A DNA stretch of 64,000 nt from Guillardia theta CCMP2712 (Eukaryota; Cryptophyceae; Pyrenomonadales; Geminigeraceae): assembly GCF_000315625.1 (NCBI RefSeq), contig NW_005434652.1:293132-357131 (forward strand). Direction: 5' to 3'. This document shows, piece by piece, positions 21,944 to 33,488 of this stretch. The position numbers and the translations under genes were made by a program. The notes beneath the pieces were generated by a model. The model had not been told where the DNA came from and did not search any database. It worked only from the letters and a program-made list of their open reading frames with translations. Numbering within the stretch: position 1 is the stretch's first letter; each line of letters begins with the position of its first letter.

Positions 21944-23025
21944 GTCTGCCTTACCCCTGCTCGCTCTCCAGAGCCAAAGTATTTGCTCATACCTTTCTTG
22001 TCTGTAATGCCCTGAACTTTCCTCTGAATTCTTTCTTTCGTCTGATTTCTATCTTCTGACTCCTTTTGCCCTCACGGCTGTCAGGTCAACAGCCAGTATT
22101 TACCTGTCCTTTGGCACGAGTCTTGCAGCGTAAGAGCTTCCTTCTCGTCTGGCTTATTTGAATCATGTAACTCGTCAGATGGCCACAGGTACGGACTGAG
22201 CGACCTGGCAAGGCGATGTTTCTTAGCCTGCGTTCGTCTGCAGCCCTCAAACGCATGTTGCCGGCATAATTATCGACTTCTCACACTCTCATCTATAGAG
22301 TGAAACTCATGAAAGACTCGCCAGTGATGGTCCGGATCTGCGAATGCCGGAAGCCGAGGCCACCGGCCGGGCACTGAGATCATGACTCGGCGCGGCCCGG
22401 CCGCGCCCGCGCCGCGAGTGCCCCGGCCCCCGCGGCGACCCGGCGGGGAGCCTCCGTACGGTATCTGGCCGTGGACCCGGTGTGACTCCTGAACCTTGGA
22501 GCCTACTGAACGGTCGGAGCCTCAGAGCCTCGCGCCACTGCGGGCCGCACTCATGATCATCGGATTCAACTCTCAGTAGCCTGACTCTGAGCCTGTGAAC
22601 TTAGCCTCAGTGTTCCGACTTTGCCAGTACTATACCGGGCCCGCGCAGTCAGGGAAGGCAGAAGGAACATTGAAGGAACCAAAGCCCTGTACGTTTGCTG
22701 CCCCAAGCAGGGGAAGAGATGGCAGGTGCGAGACAATGCAGGGAGGGCCCGGGGGCAGCAGGGGGCTGAGGGCGTGAACAGGTTGATGGCAGCGGCACAG
22801 AAACGTAGAACATACGCACGAGAAGAGCCACAAGCCAGCGAGAGGTTGCTCTCCTCCCCTCCTCCCCCGCTGTCTCAATGTTCACTCTCATTTCCCTCCA
22901 GGCCAAGCCTCCTCCCTTCGAGCCTCCCACAGCCACCTCAAGTTGACGCGCCGAGCTCAAGGGAAGGGCTGGTGAGTTGGATCATACATGCTCCTCTACG
23001 ATGTTTATTCATGGAGCTTGTGCAG
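21944..23025. other. Intergenic with GC-rich island; possible 5' exon of the PEX13-like gene
   Basis: About 22320-22560 is strongly GC-rich (CGGCGCGGCCCGGCCGCGCC) with GAGCCTCAGAGCCTCGC words. About 22900-22976 contains a Pro-rich frame ending at a GTGAGT donor that can join in phase to 23026, so the first coding exon of the next gene may be here, but no start codon is certain. Confidence 0.4.
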
Positions 23026-24738
23026 CAGGAAAAGGTCCCGCGCAACAGAATGTCTGAGTCAGACAACACAGATGTGAGTTTGTACCTCTGCTGGGGCTGC
23101 CGGCAGTAGTGACTCTGACCTCAGCAGTCTCAAGCCCTCGTTCCAAGCACAGGCTCAGTACAACACGTAAGTGTCTCAAGACACTTGCAGGTTTTTTGAG
23201 CCCGCATGCAGACAACAACTGGGTACGGCGACGGGATGTATGGCAGTGGGTACAACAGTTACGGCGGATATGGAGGCAAGCGCATCGATGCGCCGACCTG
23301 TGAGACTGAGAGGCTGTTTTGAAAGGGTATGGGTCGACATACGGAGGAGGGTACGGGAGCATGTATGGCGGTATGTCGGGATACGGCATGGGAGGGGGTT
23401 ATGGTTGTGCGCCTTCTCTTTGTACTTCTCACTGAGTTGCGGACAGGAATGATGGGCTCTCGTTACGGCATGGGAGGGATGGGCATGTATGGATCTCGGT
23501 TTGGATACGGCACGGGAGGATACGGCATGGGAGGATACGGCATGGGGGGATACGGCATGGGGGGATACGGCATGGGGGGATACGGCATGGGAGGATACGG
23601 CATGGGGGGGATGGAAGGCGGTCCCATGTAATGGAATGCAACCTGATTTGATGGAGAGTAGTAAGTTCACCTGTAGGACACCACTTCAGCGAACCATCGA
23701 GACAGTTTCACGCGTTTCTGGAGTGATGGATATGATGGTGGAGTCACTCCACATGTCCATCTCCTCCTTCATGGTCAGTAACCCTGGGGTCTCTTTGATC
23801 TGGTTTGAGATGTGTGGCTGACAACAGGAGCTTGCGGGGAGGCTCGGATATGCTTCACACGAGCTCCATGTGCTGCTCAATCTGTTCCGTGCAGCCTAGT
23901 TGTATGCTGACTGTGCTCAGGCGCTCGGAACAACTATCTCTTTCATGGGTATGCTGCGGTCTATGGTTGACTTGATTCTTTTCTCTCGCTCGTTCCTTAC
24001 AAGCTTTCTCTCCAAGGGGCGATGGATCTGGTCTCTCCCCAAGGACTCCTTTGGACTCTTCCTGTCAGTCTCTCTGTGTCGGTTGCATCGTCTTATCCCT
24101 CTGTCTTGTTCAGGAGGCTGCTCGCTGTCCTGCTGGCGTGGGCAGGGTTCCGCTTCTGGAAGAGGAAGTGAGGACGATGTCTGAGGAAGGAGGCAGGGAA
24201 GGGTCTTACCCTTGTTTCCTGCAGGTCACAGGAGATGGAGGAGATGAAAGCGAACCAAATGGCCAATGAGTTCAACGGCAACTTCCAACAGCAGCATCCC
24301 ATGGACCCGTCGGCTGCCATGGGATACCCAGGATATGACGTGAGAGGGAATCAGCTCTCTGCGGGCTACCAGGCGGCTGGAAGGGGGATGGGGAGAGGAT
24401 ACAACGCTCACTACCCGACAATGAGGCAAGGGGTAGGAGGCAGCAGGGGCGCATACTCGACCTTTCCTAGCAGCACGGGATCCAGCCAGAGAGCAACTGG
24501 CCGAGGGAGAGCCAGTGTCGAGAGGTACGACAATAGTGGAGACGGAGGAGAGGATGGAGAGTTGGATGGAGCCAGCGCTGCTTGGCAGCAGTCAGCAGGA
24601 GCCACAATGATGACGCAGTCCGAGGAGGATGGAACGAGCAGAACCATGCCTTTTTCTCAAGCGCGTGCAGGAGCAGGACGAGGAAACAGCTCGATCTCTA
24701 GGATGCTCATGAAGTCCCAGGAGAGAGACAGTGTGTAA
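23026..24738 (+). CDS. PEX13-like peroxisomal membrane docking protein
   Basis: Model join(23026..23073, 23128..23166, 23212..23275, 23326..23403, 23447..23627, 23677..23773, 23828..23888, 23921..23948, 24004..24063, 24114..24167, 24225..24738); N-terminus incomplete. The N-terminal half is Gly/Tyr/Met-rich (GYGDGMYGSGYNSYGGYGG, then GYGMG repeats), as in plant PEX13. It is followed by helices PLQRTIETVSRVSGVMDMMV and ELAGRLGYASHELHVLL and a membrane segment LLAVLLAWAGFRFW. PEX13 forms part of the peroxisomal import pore with PEX14. The C-terminus is a polar Met/Gln/Gly-rich tail, with no SH3 domain, as in plants. Intron 23276-23325 begins GC, not GT, with a typical G|GCAAG donor. Family call rests on composition and helix pattern. 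Confidence 0.62.
23515..23615 (+). repeat. 15-nt coding tandem repeat (Gly-Tyr-Gly-Met-Gly)
   Basis: About seven units of GGATACGGCATGGGA with third-position changes, in frame within a coding exon of the PEX13-like gene. The minus-strand Cys/Arg/Ile/Pro frame it creates is a shadow. Confidence 0.85.
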
Positions 24739-25222
24739 CTATCCAGTAAAGGGCGATGAGCTTCGAACACCGGATTCCGATCAGCCTTCAAGCTTGCCGC
24801 ACTGTGACTGAAGTTGGCTCGCCCAGGAGCCGGGTCGCATTGCAAAGAAATGCTCAACTAACAACAGGACTCACAAAGTTCCTGGTGCCGAGGGCCATGT
24901 GCCACCGTTGGTTGACTCAGTGTCAGGCTGATCTTTCGGAGTCCGGTTGGGCTGCCAACGTCTGACAGCTCTGGCTCGGCCGATCCGCTGTCTCAGATCA
25001 CAGGGCCCAGTGGGGAAGATGGGATCTACTGGGCCATCGTCGGGACCCCGGACTCTGTCGACTGTGACACTGAGGAGGCACGGTGAAACACGTAGTATAT
25101 TCAACGTGAGCAAGCCACTAACTGATAAGAATCTAATATGATCTCATTCACAGTCTGAGTTACCTCAGACTTGGGACGTTCCGAACGAGTCTCGAAGCTC
25201 GAGGGTCACCAACAGCAATGCT
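24739..25222. other. Convergent intergenic space
   Basis: Spacer between the stops of the PEX13-like gene and the aldehyde dehydrogenase. GC-rich patch at 24960-25080 (GCTCGGCCGATCCGC). No gene seen. Confidence 0.45.
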
Positions 25223-26886
25223 TTAGGGATCGTAAGGAATTATGACGCTCTTGACTTCGACATAGTTTTCGAGAGCATAAGGTCCCTTTTCGCGCCCGTT
25301 TCCACTCTATCCCGAATGAGCAAGTAAGTGGACGAGTGGAGATGAAAGAACAAGCTAAGACTAACCTCTTTGTAACCTCCGAATGGAACACCAGCGTCAA
25401 CATTGTTGAAGCAATTGAACCAAACAGTTCCGGCTCGAAGAGCTCTGGCAATCTTCAAACCGACCTGCACATTCTTCGTACAGACACCGGCTGCGAGGCC
25501 AAAGGTTGTGTTGTTGGCTCGATCGATCGCTTCCTCCACGGTTTTGAATTTCATCAATGACATCACAGGACCAAAGATCTCCTCTTTTGCGATGACCATA
25601 TTGTCTTGCACATCAGCAAACACAGTGGGCTGGATGAAGTATCCTTTGTCTCCGAACCTTGCTCCTCCTGTGGTAAGTCGGGCACCTTCCTTCTTCCCCT
25701 TCTCGATGTAGCCCATGACCCGATCGAATTGTATCTTGTCGACCTGAGGCCCTTGCATAGTCTCAGGGTTGCTCGGATCACCAAGAACTCTAGCTTTGGA
25801 CTGTTGAGTTGCCAACTCGACAAACTTGTCGTAGATGCTCTCCTGCAAGAATCATGTTATGAGAATATCACACTCCTTGTGGTTGGAAGTTCGACCTGTA
25901 CAAAGATACGAGAGCTTGCACAACATGTTTGACCTTGGTTGAAAAAGAGGCCAAGCTGAGAAGGAATACTTCACAATATCATCAATGCATGACACGTGAA
26001 AGTCTCACCTGCGCTACCTTCAAGGCTTGCTGTAAATCAGCATCCTCTAGAATGATGAGAGGAGACTTTCCTCCTAGCTCGAGGCTCACTTTCTTCATGT
26101 TACTCTCTGCTGCATACTTCTGAATCAGACGCCCCGTCATTGTCGAGCCTGTAAAAGCAATCTTGGTCAAGTCCATGTGGCTGGCGATCGCTTTTCCTGT
26201 TGGATCCCCAAAGCCAGAAACGATATTCACAACTCCATTGGGGAAGCCTGCTTTCTTGATGAGCCCAGCACAGTATAGAGCAGACAGAGGAGTCTTCTCG
26301 GAGCTCTTTAGTACTACGGTACATCCAGCAGCCAACGCAGGGCAAAGCTTCCAAGCAAGCATGAGCACAGGGAAACTGCAGAAAGAGTCTCAAGAAACAT
26401 CATGTCACGGTGCAGATGTACTCACTTCCAGGGAATGATCTGTCCAACTGGTCCGATTGGCTCATGCCAGGTATAAGCAAAGAAGTTGCCTTCTACGGGA
26501 AGAGTCTTGCCTTCCATCTTGTCGGCCCATCCAGCAAAGTAACGGAAATGCTGGATGGCAAGGTAGATGTCAATGTGACCCTCGGACACGGGCTTGCCAT
26601 TGTTCAAGGACTCCAAGGCGACTAGCTCCTCTTTGTTCTGTTCAATGAGGTCAGCAAGTTTCAGGAGCAGGTCCCTCCTCTTGGTGCCGTCCATCTCTCG
26701 CCATGGTGATCCTCTTTCAAAGGCTTTGTTCGCCGCGATCACGGCACGATCCACGTCCTCTGGAAGCGCTTCTTGCACTTGACAAATGACTTCTTCGGTC
26801 GCAGGGTTGAAGGTCTTGAAGGTTTTGCCGGATTTCGAGTTGACGAACTCGCCATCGATGAAAAGCCGAGTCTCGTACTTGGACAT
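25223..26886 (-). CDS. Aldehyde dehydrogenase (ALDH1/2-like)
   Basis: Model complement(join(25223..25306, 25366..25842, 25896..25955, 26009..26375, 26426..26886)), 482 aa, the usual ALDH length; all phases close. It oxidises aldehydes to acids with NAD(P)+. N-terminus [27 protein letters not shown] with the conserved Asn made across an intron, cofactor loop [10 protein letters not shown] and FTGSTMTGR, general-base Glu in LELGGKSP, catalytic Cys in [18 protein letters not shown] motif, and [20 protein letters not shown] near the end. No signal peptide and no peroxisomal SKL, so cytosolic location is likely. Confidence 0.93.
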
Positions 26887-28157
26887 GCTGTGTTAGGATT
26901 CTGTGACACCAGTAAGGTAATGGCAGGGAGAAAATATCGAACTCATGTTGTTGACATAAACTGAATGATGAGTTCTTCACATTCGTATACAACAAGACAA
27001 GAAACAGTCGTGTCCAGCCAGCAACAAAGTGACTGAACATCAGAAGTCACCAGCACTCCTAAGCAGGGGAGAAAGACGGTTGATGAAATTCAACAAAAAC
27101 AACTCAGACTAAGGCATGTGCAGCATATGGACATGGATACCAAGGCCAATGGAGAGCAAGCAAAATTGGAATAGGAGGTGTATGGAAACTGGCATGGGAG
27201 GGAGGGAGGGAGGGAGGGGGGGAGGATAGAAACATAGTCGCTTCCGACCGAGGATAACTTATGCGGCCGTCTCAACTGGCAACAAGCAACTTGGCAACCC
27301 GTTCACGGTTGTGACCAGGCGCGAGGGTAACGTGACAAGTCGCGAGATAAGACTCGCCTGATTGTCCTCGTACTGATTTTTTACTTAACAGTGCCGCCGC
27401 GCGGCACTGCGGCCGCACTGGCGGCCGCCGCTCATTGAACAACAGGCTTGGCACCGTCACTGAGCTCCGACTCGGAGTCGGACCGTCGGGCCGTACTGTG
27501 AGTCGAACATTCTAAAAGGGGGGCCCGAGGGGTGTATATATTACCCCCCCGGGGAGGAGGTCAAAAGGGGGTGGTACGGATGGTCAATGGAAGAAGTTTC
27601 AGTGACTGCCCAACTGCTCTACCACCTGTCTGTGAACCCGGGCTCAGGTGCCCCAGGACCCCTCCGGTTGGACCCCACCCCCTTGATGTTGCCTCAAAGT
27701 CGCCATGAGTCAAGTACCCTACCGTCTAGAAAAGTCAACAGAAAAGTAACTTTCAGGAGGGGTACTTGAATGGATCAGCAGGGGTCCGGTAGCCTCGAAG
27801 AACCCACCCCACAGTGATACCTTGTTTGGCCTCGAGGCATGAAATGGGATGATGGAGATGATGGAGATGAAAACAACAAAGCCATGTGAGGGGCGGGGGG
27901 GGAGAAGGCAAGAGGAGAAGGAAGGGAGCCTGGGGCCGTCGAGGGAGGGGGACGAGAGGAAGAGGAAGAAGGAGATAAGTAGGACGATGAGCAACCATGT
28001 CTGATGAGGAAGGAAGGACAAACTTTCTGTAACTCTTTGAAAGGATAACAAAAGATGAACACCACATAACAAATTTGAAAGAGGATAAAGGATAGGCCAC
28101 AGACTGAAGCTGTCAGAAGGAGTCAACAACAGCCTCTTACTTGCTTTTTAGGCAAAA
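26887..28157. other. Divergent intergenic space with LINE tail and GC island
   Basis: Promoter space between two genes facing away from each other. Holds a GGGA microsatellite (about 27197-27222), a LINE tail-like repeat at 27355-27392 (CTGATTGTCCTCGTACTG), a GC-rich island 27395-27560 with CCGACTCGGAGTCGG (a palindrome), and a polypurine stretch 27890-27985. Open frames on the minus strand at 27.7-28.1 kb are low-complexity. Confidence 0.5.
27355..27392 (+). repeat. LINE 3'-terminal repeat, copy 2 (variant)
   Basis: CCTGATTGTCCTCGTACTGA plus TTTTTTACTTAAC matches the inverse of the 13.0-kb repeat except for a short divergent end. It directly precedes a GC-rich island. Confidence 0.55.
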
Positions 28158-31100
28158 ATGGTGTCGAACCCAGTTTTGCGGAGGACGAACCCAGTTTTGC
28201 GGAGGAAGAACTCAACGAAGACGAGTTTCAGGAATCCATTGGGAGTCTTTGACAACCCAGATGTCGAGGAATCTCATATCGATCAGTCAAACACAGCGAA
28301 AGATTTCGCATTGAACGATGAGATTTATCAGGAGATGCTTGGAGCGAAGCTTGCTAGCATCAGGCAGCATGTGAATGAGATTGAAAGAGAGTCATCCTCG
28401 CGGAAAATTCAAGAAGAGAATGTTGCAACTCTCAGTCGGCTCCGTCAATGCTCGACGAGAAGGGAGATGCTCATTGTTTTGCACGAGAAGAACTTGCACG
28501 GGCAGCGGCGGTGGATTCCTTTCGTGTACATCAAGGCGTACTCAGAGATGAAGAGCTTGTGTGAAGGAAATGATTATATCACAGAGGGAAATGATCATAT
28601 CAAAGAGCTGAAGAACATGGAGGAGTACATTCTCAGGAAATCCCAGCAAAAAAATTGGATGGAATGCAGGGGCCCAGTGGGAGAGCTTCCCGTGCACTTG
28701 GCTTTCTTGTTCGGACTGGACGAGTTGGGCAGGAAGATGATCAAGCAGGCTATCGAGAATGTCAAAACTGAGGAGCAAGGCAAGGATGAACAAGAAGTTC
28801 GTCGACGAAGTTGTGTCAATGTAACTTACGAAAATGATCTCAAAGTTTGGTTCAAAGAGACCAAGGAGGGTGATGCAGATCATGCGATTTGTGCATTTAT
28901 TAGAGAACGATTTGGGGATTCAACAAGGGAGGAAGCTCTCCTTCCTATCAGTCGCCTCATGGACGTCGCATCAGGCAAGGACGGAGGAATGTTCACCGGA
29001 GAGAGCCTTCTTCACATAGCGATAGTTCAGAACCTAGAGGAGAGCATAACTTGGTTGCTTGAGCAAGGAGCAGATCTGCTGAGCCGGGCAACAGGCATCT
29101 TCTTTCAACCTTACAGTATCGAGGAGCTTGAAATTGACAGAAAGCTTTTTTCTCATAATCGCCAGATGAACACGTTAGGAGGAGCTTGTCACTATGGGGA
29201 GTTTCCTCTTTCTTTCGCTTGCAGCGTCGCGAGCCCAAGAATCTGCCACAAGATCGCAGGCCGAGCCTTCAAGTTATTGAAGCAGTATGAGGAAAACAAA
29301 ATTGAGGAAGCTAATAAGGAGCAGGTGACGGAGCTTGTGGATTATCTGACAACGTGGCATTATGAAAACACCGATGAACATAGATCGCAAAATGACAAGT
29401 TGGATTGCAAGACCTTATACTCGGCGTTTCTAAACAACCGGGATCACCTAGGCAATACTGCTCTACACATGGCGGTTCAGCATGGAAATATCGACGCAAT
29501 CAGGTGGCTTCTTGACAGTTCCGCGGAGCCATCCATGTGCATGCTCAATCAAGACAATCTCACTCCCCTCACACTTGCCGTCCGACGATCCCAAAAAGAA
29601 GCTTTCTCCGTCCTGAGGCTCAGGATGCAAGACTTGGCATGGACTTATGGTCAAGTAGCGATGGTGGCGACTCCTCTCTTTCAGATCGACAGCTTCAGAA
29701 CGTCAGAACGATCCAACTCACCCGACAGGAGCGACGACAAAGCCTTCCAGCCCGTTCGCTCGTACCTCGTGCGTGACAAACGCATGAAGATCAAGGTAGC
29801 AGCCTCGTCTCTGTGGGAGAAGCTGCGACCCTCCCGCAGGGTTCAAGCTGTCCCCTACTCCTCCTGTGCCACTTACCATCTCCACAATGACCCCCGATGG
29901 AAAAGCGCAGTCGAAGTGCTGGTGGAGCACGAGATCGTTTCCTTTGCGTTTGTCAAGATCTTCCGAGATCTCGTGGACGGCAAATGGCTCGCCTTTGCAC
30001 GCTTTCGATATCTCCGCTACCATTTCCTTCCCTACCTCACGTTCGTTATCTTCTGCACGATATCCTTTGAGCGGAGATGTCGACAGGTCTGGCAGGACGT
30101 GATGAATGATGGTATCAACAGCGACTCGCTGATCATGACGGCGAGCGAAGAGGGCATCATCATCATCGACATCATTGTGTACCTTATTGGCATCCCGTAC
30201 CTCTTCTACCTCAGCTACTTTGAAGCTCGCCTTCGCAGGAGAGACTTGGATCCCGACGAGGATTTCCAACTGACGTTCGATGAGATGATCTTCTTCCTGT
30301 ACAAGAACGTCACTTCCGTGAGCTGCCTCACGAGCGCCACCTGCTTGACCGCCGTTGCAATCTTGCGCATCTCAGGGCACAAGGGAGCGAGGGGATGGAA
30401 CGACGCCAGTCATTCGGCTAACATCCACCGCGACGAGTTTCGGCTCATGGCGTGGCTGATGCTTGTCCTCTGGTGCAGCCTGCTGCACATGCTCCTCCCT
30501 TTCCGCTTCATCGGGCCCCTGCTGATGACAATCTGGAAGATGCTCATCGGAGATGTGTTCAAGTGGCTGTTCGTCTACATCTTCATCCTCCTCGGCTTCT
30601 CGCAGTCCGTCTACATCCTCATTCAGGATGCCTCCTTGGAGCACGGCTCCTTCCTCGGCTCTGGCTTCTCGGAGTTGCTAACGATGAATGCTCCCGTCTC
30701 CAACTTCGACTACGTCGTTCGATATCTCTACGTCACGCTCGGGGATGTTCGACAGGACGAGGTGGAGGTAGCAGGGAGCACCTTCGCGGACGTCTGGTTA
30801 GTCCACATCGCCTTCATTGCCCTCTCCACCATCCTCCTCGTCAACCTCCTCATCGCCACCATGGGCAACACGCACAGTCTTGACATCTCCGCGAGCGGAT
30901 ACCTCAACTGGTGGATGTATCATGCAAACATCGTGCTTCAGATGGAGCGAGAGCTCTCGGAAAAGGACAAGATCAGCCATCGCAGTGGCCAAACCCAAAG
31001 GGAGGCTGTGAATGGCAACCCTGCTTCTGCCGAGTACGCCTACACATCTGTAGGAACAGCCCTGATCCAGGAAGTGGAAGGGACAGAGGCCAAGCACAAG

Positions 31101-31761
31101 GGTCTGGAGTTTGAGGTCGAGCAGCCGTGGATGCCCGGCATGGATTCCAGAAGATCCTCCATGCGGGACGGGAGGATCGGCAGCGCTGAGAGTTTTAAGC
31201 GCCTCCACTCTGGGTCCCCGAGCCCGAGCCTAGCAAACTCTCCGAGATTTCACTCTTCGGACCGAGACAAGCAGCTTTCGCTTCCTCGGAAAGATGTGCG
31301 ACCAGCGCCGATGCACTCCTTCGGCGTAGCGCAGGTTTCAACTCAGACAAGAATCCCTAGGGAGACGAAGGTAAATCGAATGTTCTCGAGCCAATGTTGT
31401 TCCTCCTCACTTTGTTGTGCCCAGTTTGACAGCGCGCTGCAATGTATCATCCAGAGCTCGGCAATCTCTATAAGGTACGGTAAACATTATCTCTCACTCC
31501 TTCAGTTCCTTCCCTCCCTCCCTCCCTCCCTCCCTCCCTCCCTCCCTCCCTTCTCCCTCCCTCCCTCCTCTTCCTTGACACAGCAACCGGCTCACCGTTG
31601 CTTACCTCCCTTACTGTACTGATTCACCTTCACTCAGCCCTGTCGACTGCATCGACGGGGCAACACAGACTGAGACATCTGGCGACTCTCTGCACCGTCA
31701 CTTGACGAGGCTCAAAAAACTTCCTGGGGCATCAACGAGGCCGCGACGACCTGAGCCTTGA
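28158..31761 (+). CDS. Ankyrin-repeat TRPV-like cation channel
   Basis: Model join(28158..31370, 31425..31474, 31584..31761), 1146 aa. ATG 28158 follows an AAAA context. Residues ~280-490 carry ankyrin-like repeats (GESLLHIAIVQN, GNTALHMAVQHG, NLTPLTLAVRRS), then the TRPV hallmark WTYGQVAM with PLFQIDSF. Six membrane helices span ~615-905; S6 reads VHIAFIALSTILLVNLLIA followed by TMG, the TRP pattern. After it, WMYHANIVLQMERELSE matches the post-S6 TRPV helix. Such channels pass Na+/Ca2+ in response to heat, osmotic change or ligands; the stimulus here is unknown. Reading through without splicing would end at 31622 with a Pro/Leu/Ser low-complexity tail encoded by a CCCT repeat; the spliced end avoids it. 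Confidence 0.85.
31508..31570. repeat. (CCCT)n microsatellite in intron
   Basis: About 14 tetranucleotide units within the predicted last intron (31475-31583) of the channel gene. Confidence 0.8.
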
Positions 31762-32729
31762 GGCCGCTCAAGTGAGCACTGAATGTCTGCCTTGTCTCTT
31801 GTCGCCGTTTGGCCTGTGCACGTACTGATTTACGGTAAGTGAACTTTGAGTGAAGTATTATTGAATTTCAAGTTGAACGGAGTTAAAAGTTCAAGTGAGT
31901 ATCCGACCGGGCCTCCCGCCGCGAGGTATACGGTAGTACTGACAGTGATTCCGACTGGCCGCGCAGTATTATTAGTCAGTGTTGATGTCCGACGGTCACG
32001 GACTGAACGGCATGCGCGCCCATAGTATGGTCAAACTCGGACCTGGGACCGTCGACTCGGCGGTGCCGCGGTGCGATCCGATAGGATGAAGTTCGGCGGG
32101 GGCCGGCGGTCACCGGCCGCCTGCCGCAGTGGGCCGGGCAATGTCCGATCCGACGGCGAGTAAAGATCCGACCGTACAGTGAGTACAGGCTGGCACACTG
32201 ACTGGTAGCCTAGTGAGCGACTGATCGGACTGGGCCAGTGGCCGCTTGGCACTGTCATGTCGGTCATCATCATCAGCGGCGCGGCCGCCCGGCCCAGCCT
32301 GTCCGCGGCGCCGATCAGTCACGGTGGGCCATCCCGGCCCGGGCCGGCGGCGATCACGGCAGTACCGTCTACTTAGCACCGTCAGTCCCAGTCACAGAGT
32401 AGCACCAGATGACGCCTGTCACGGAGTCCGGTCTCTTTACTCAAAGTTAAGTTAAAAATCAGTACGAGGACAATCAGGGTCAGTGTACGGCACCCGGCGG
32501 CCGAGGCGGGACTCGAAGGACCCCTGCAACCCACTCAGAGGCTTGCCAGGGGTGCAATGCCATGATGAGTGAGAGCTGTAGCCTGTCTCACTTACCTGCA
32601 GCGAAGGCCCAGGCCCAGCAATTTCCTTAGGTCTCTTCTAATGCCAAATCGACAGGGAAGTGGCCTGAGAAGACACCACGGCACAACGTCGCAGGGGCGG
32701 TTACCGTAGCCGGTAGTACCAGGCCCTGA
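31762..32729. repeat. GC-rich island with LINE 3'-end pieces
   Basis: 31795-31857 has TTGTCGCCGTTTGGCCTGTG joined to CACGTACTGATTTACGG, a shortened LINE 3' end. 31900-32435 is GC-rich with GACCGTCGACTCGGCGG and CACCGTCAGTCC words. 32437-32479 repeats the 43-bp LINE tail exactly. No gene seen. Confidence 0.55.
32437..32479 (-). repeat. LINE 3'-terminal repeat, copy 3 (exact)
   Basis: Same 43 bp as at 12999-13042, same orientation, with unrelated GC-rich DNA on both sides. Confidence 0.65.
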
Positions 32730-33488
32730 GCCTCCGAGGGGGATCCTGAGTGGGTGGGGTAGTGACCGAGGCCACTGGCAGGTTCAACGTTGTAACGGGT
32801 GAGTCGCTTGGTGGGACCTAAATGCAAGCTACCGGTGGTCATTTGTCAAGGGTGTTGCTTGTGGGGGTGGGGGGTTATCAAGTTCCCGTCGTCGTTCATC
32901 AATTAGGGTACTCGAAATAGAACCAGGGGGTAGGGGTAGACAAGGATGGGGTTGGAAGCGTTCACGGTGGGTTATGGGAACCTGGAGAGGTTCCATGAGA
33001 AAATATGAGGGTGGGGTGGTCCTGATGGACCGTCCTGTAAGGCTCGAAAATGGGCAGGAGGGCTTTAAGAACTGTGGGTGGGGTAGTGTCCAATACCCGG
33101 TCATCTCCCAGAGGTTATCATTGAAGACAAGGGGTACTCATGGAATTCCGAATTGTTCATGGGGGTACGGGGGTGGGGCCTGTGGGACCAGGGAGGGTTG
33201 ACCAGACAGATTATGGCAGATGGCAACGCACAGTTGTGATGAGCGGAACATGAGAGGAGAGAGGTAGTAAAGGAGGAGGGGACAGAAACTTTGGGGAGCC
33301 AAAACCTTCAGACAGGAGATTCTGCGCATCACACAAGCAAGATCCACGGGATAACGGGCTGGTACATGAGACAACGCACAGAAAACTGGCGAACAGAATA
33401 GAACGTGGGGCGGGGATTCTAGCGTGAGAGGCCTGGCGGAGTTCACAGAGTTGCGAGGAAATCATAGGATTGATTGAGACCATCTGCG
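32730..33488. repeat. G-rich GGGTA island
   Basis: Plus strand carries GTGGGGTAGTG, GGGGGTGGGGGG, GGGGGTAGGGGT, GGGTGGGGTGG and GGGGGTACGGGGGTGGGG up to about 33195. No gene seen in 33200-33488. Confidence 0.5.

Noticed and set aside
23429-23641. Cys/Arg/Ile/Pro repeat protein on the minus strand
   Set aside because: Antisense shadow of the GYGMG coding repeat.
27719-28129. Membrane-like Leu/Ser/Pro frames on the minus strand
   Set aside because: Antisense of a polypurine promoter stretch; three overlapping frames look alike, no family pattern.
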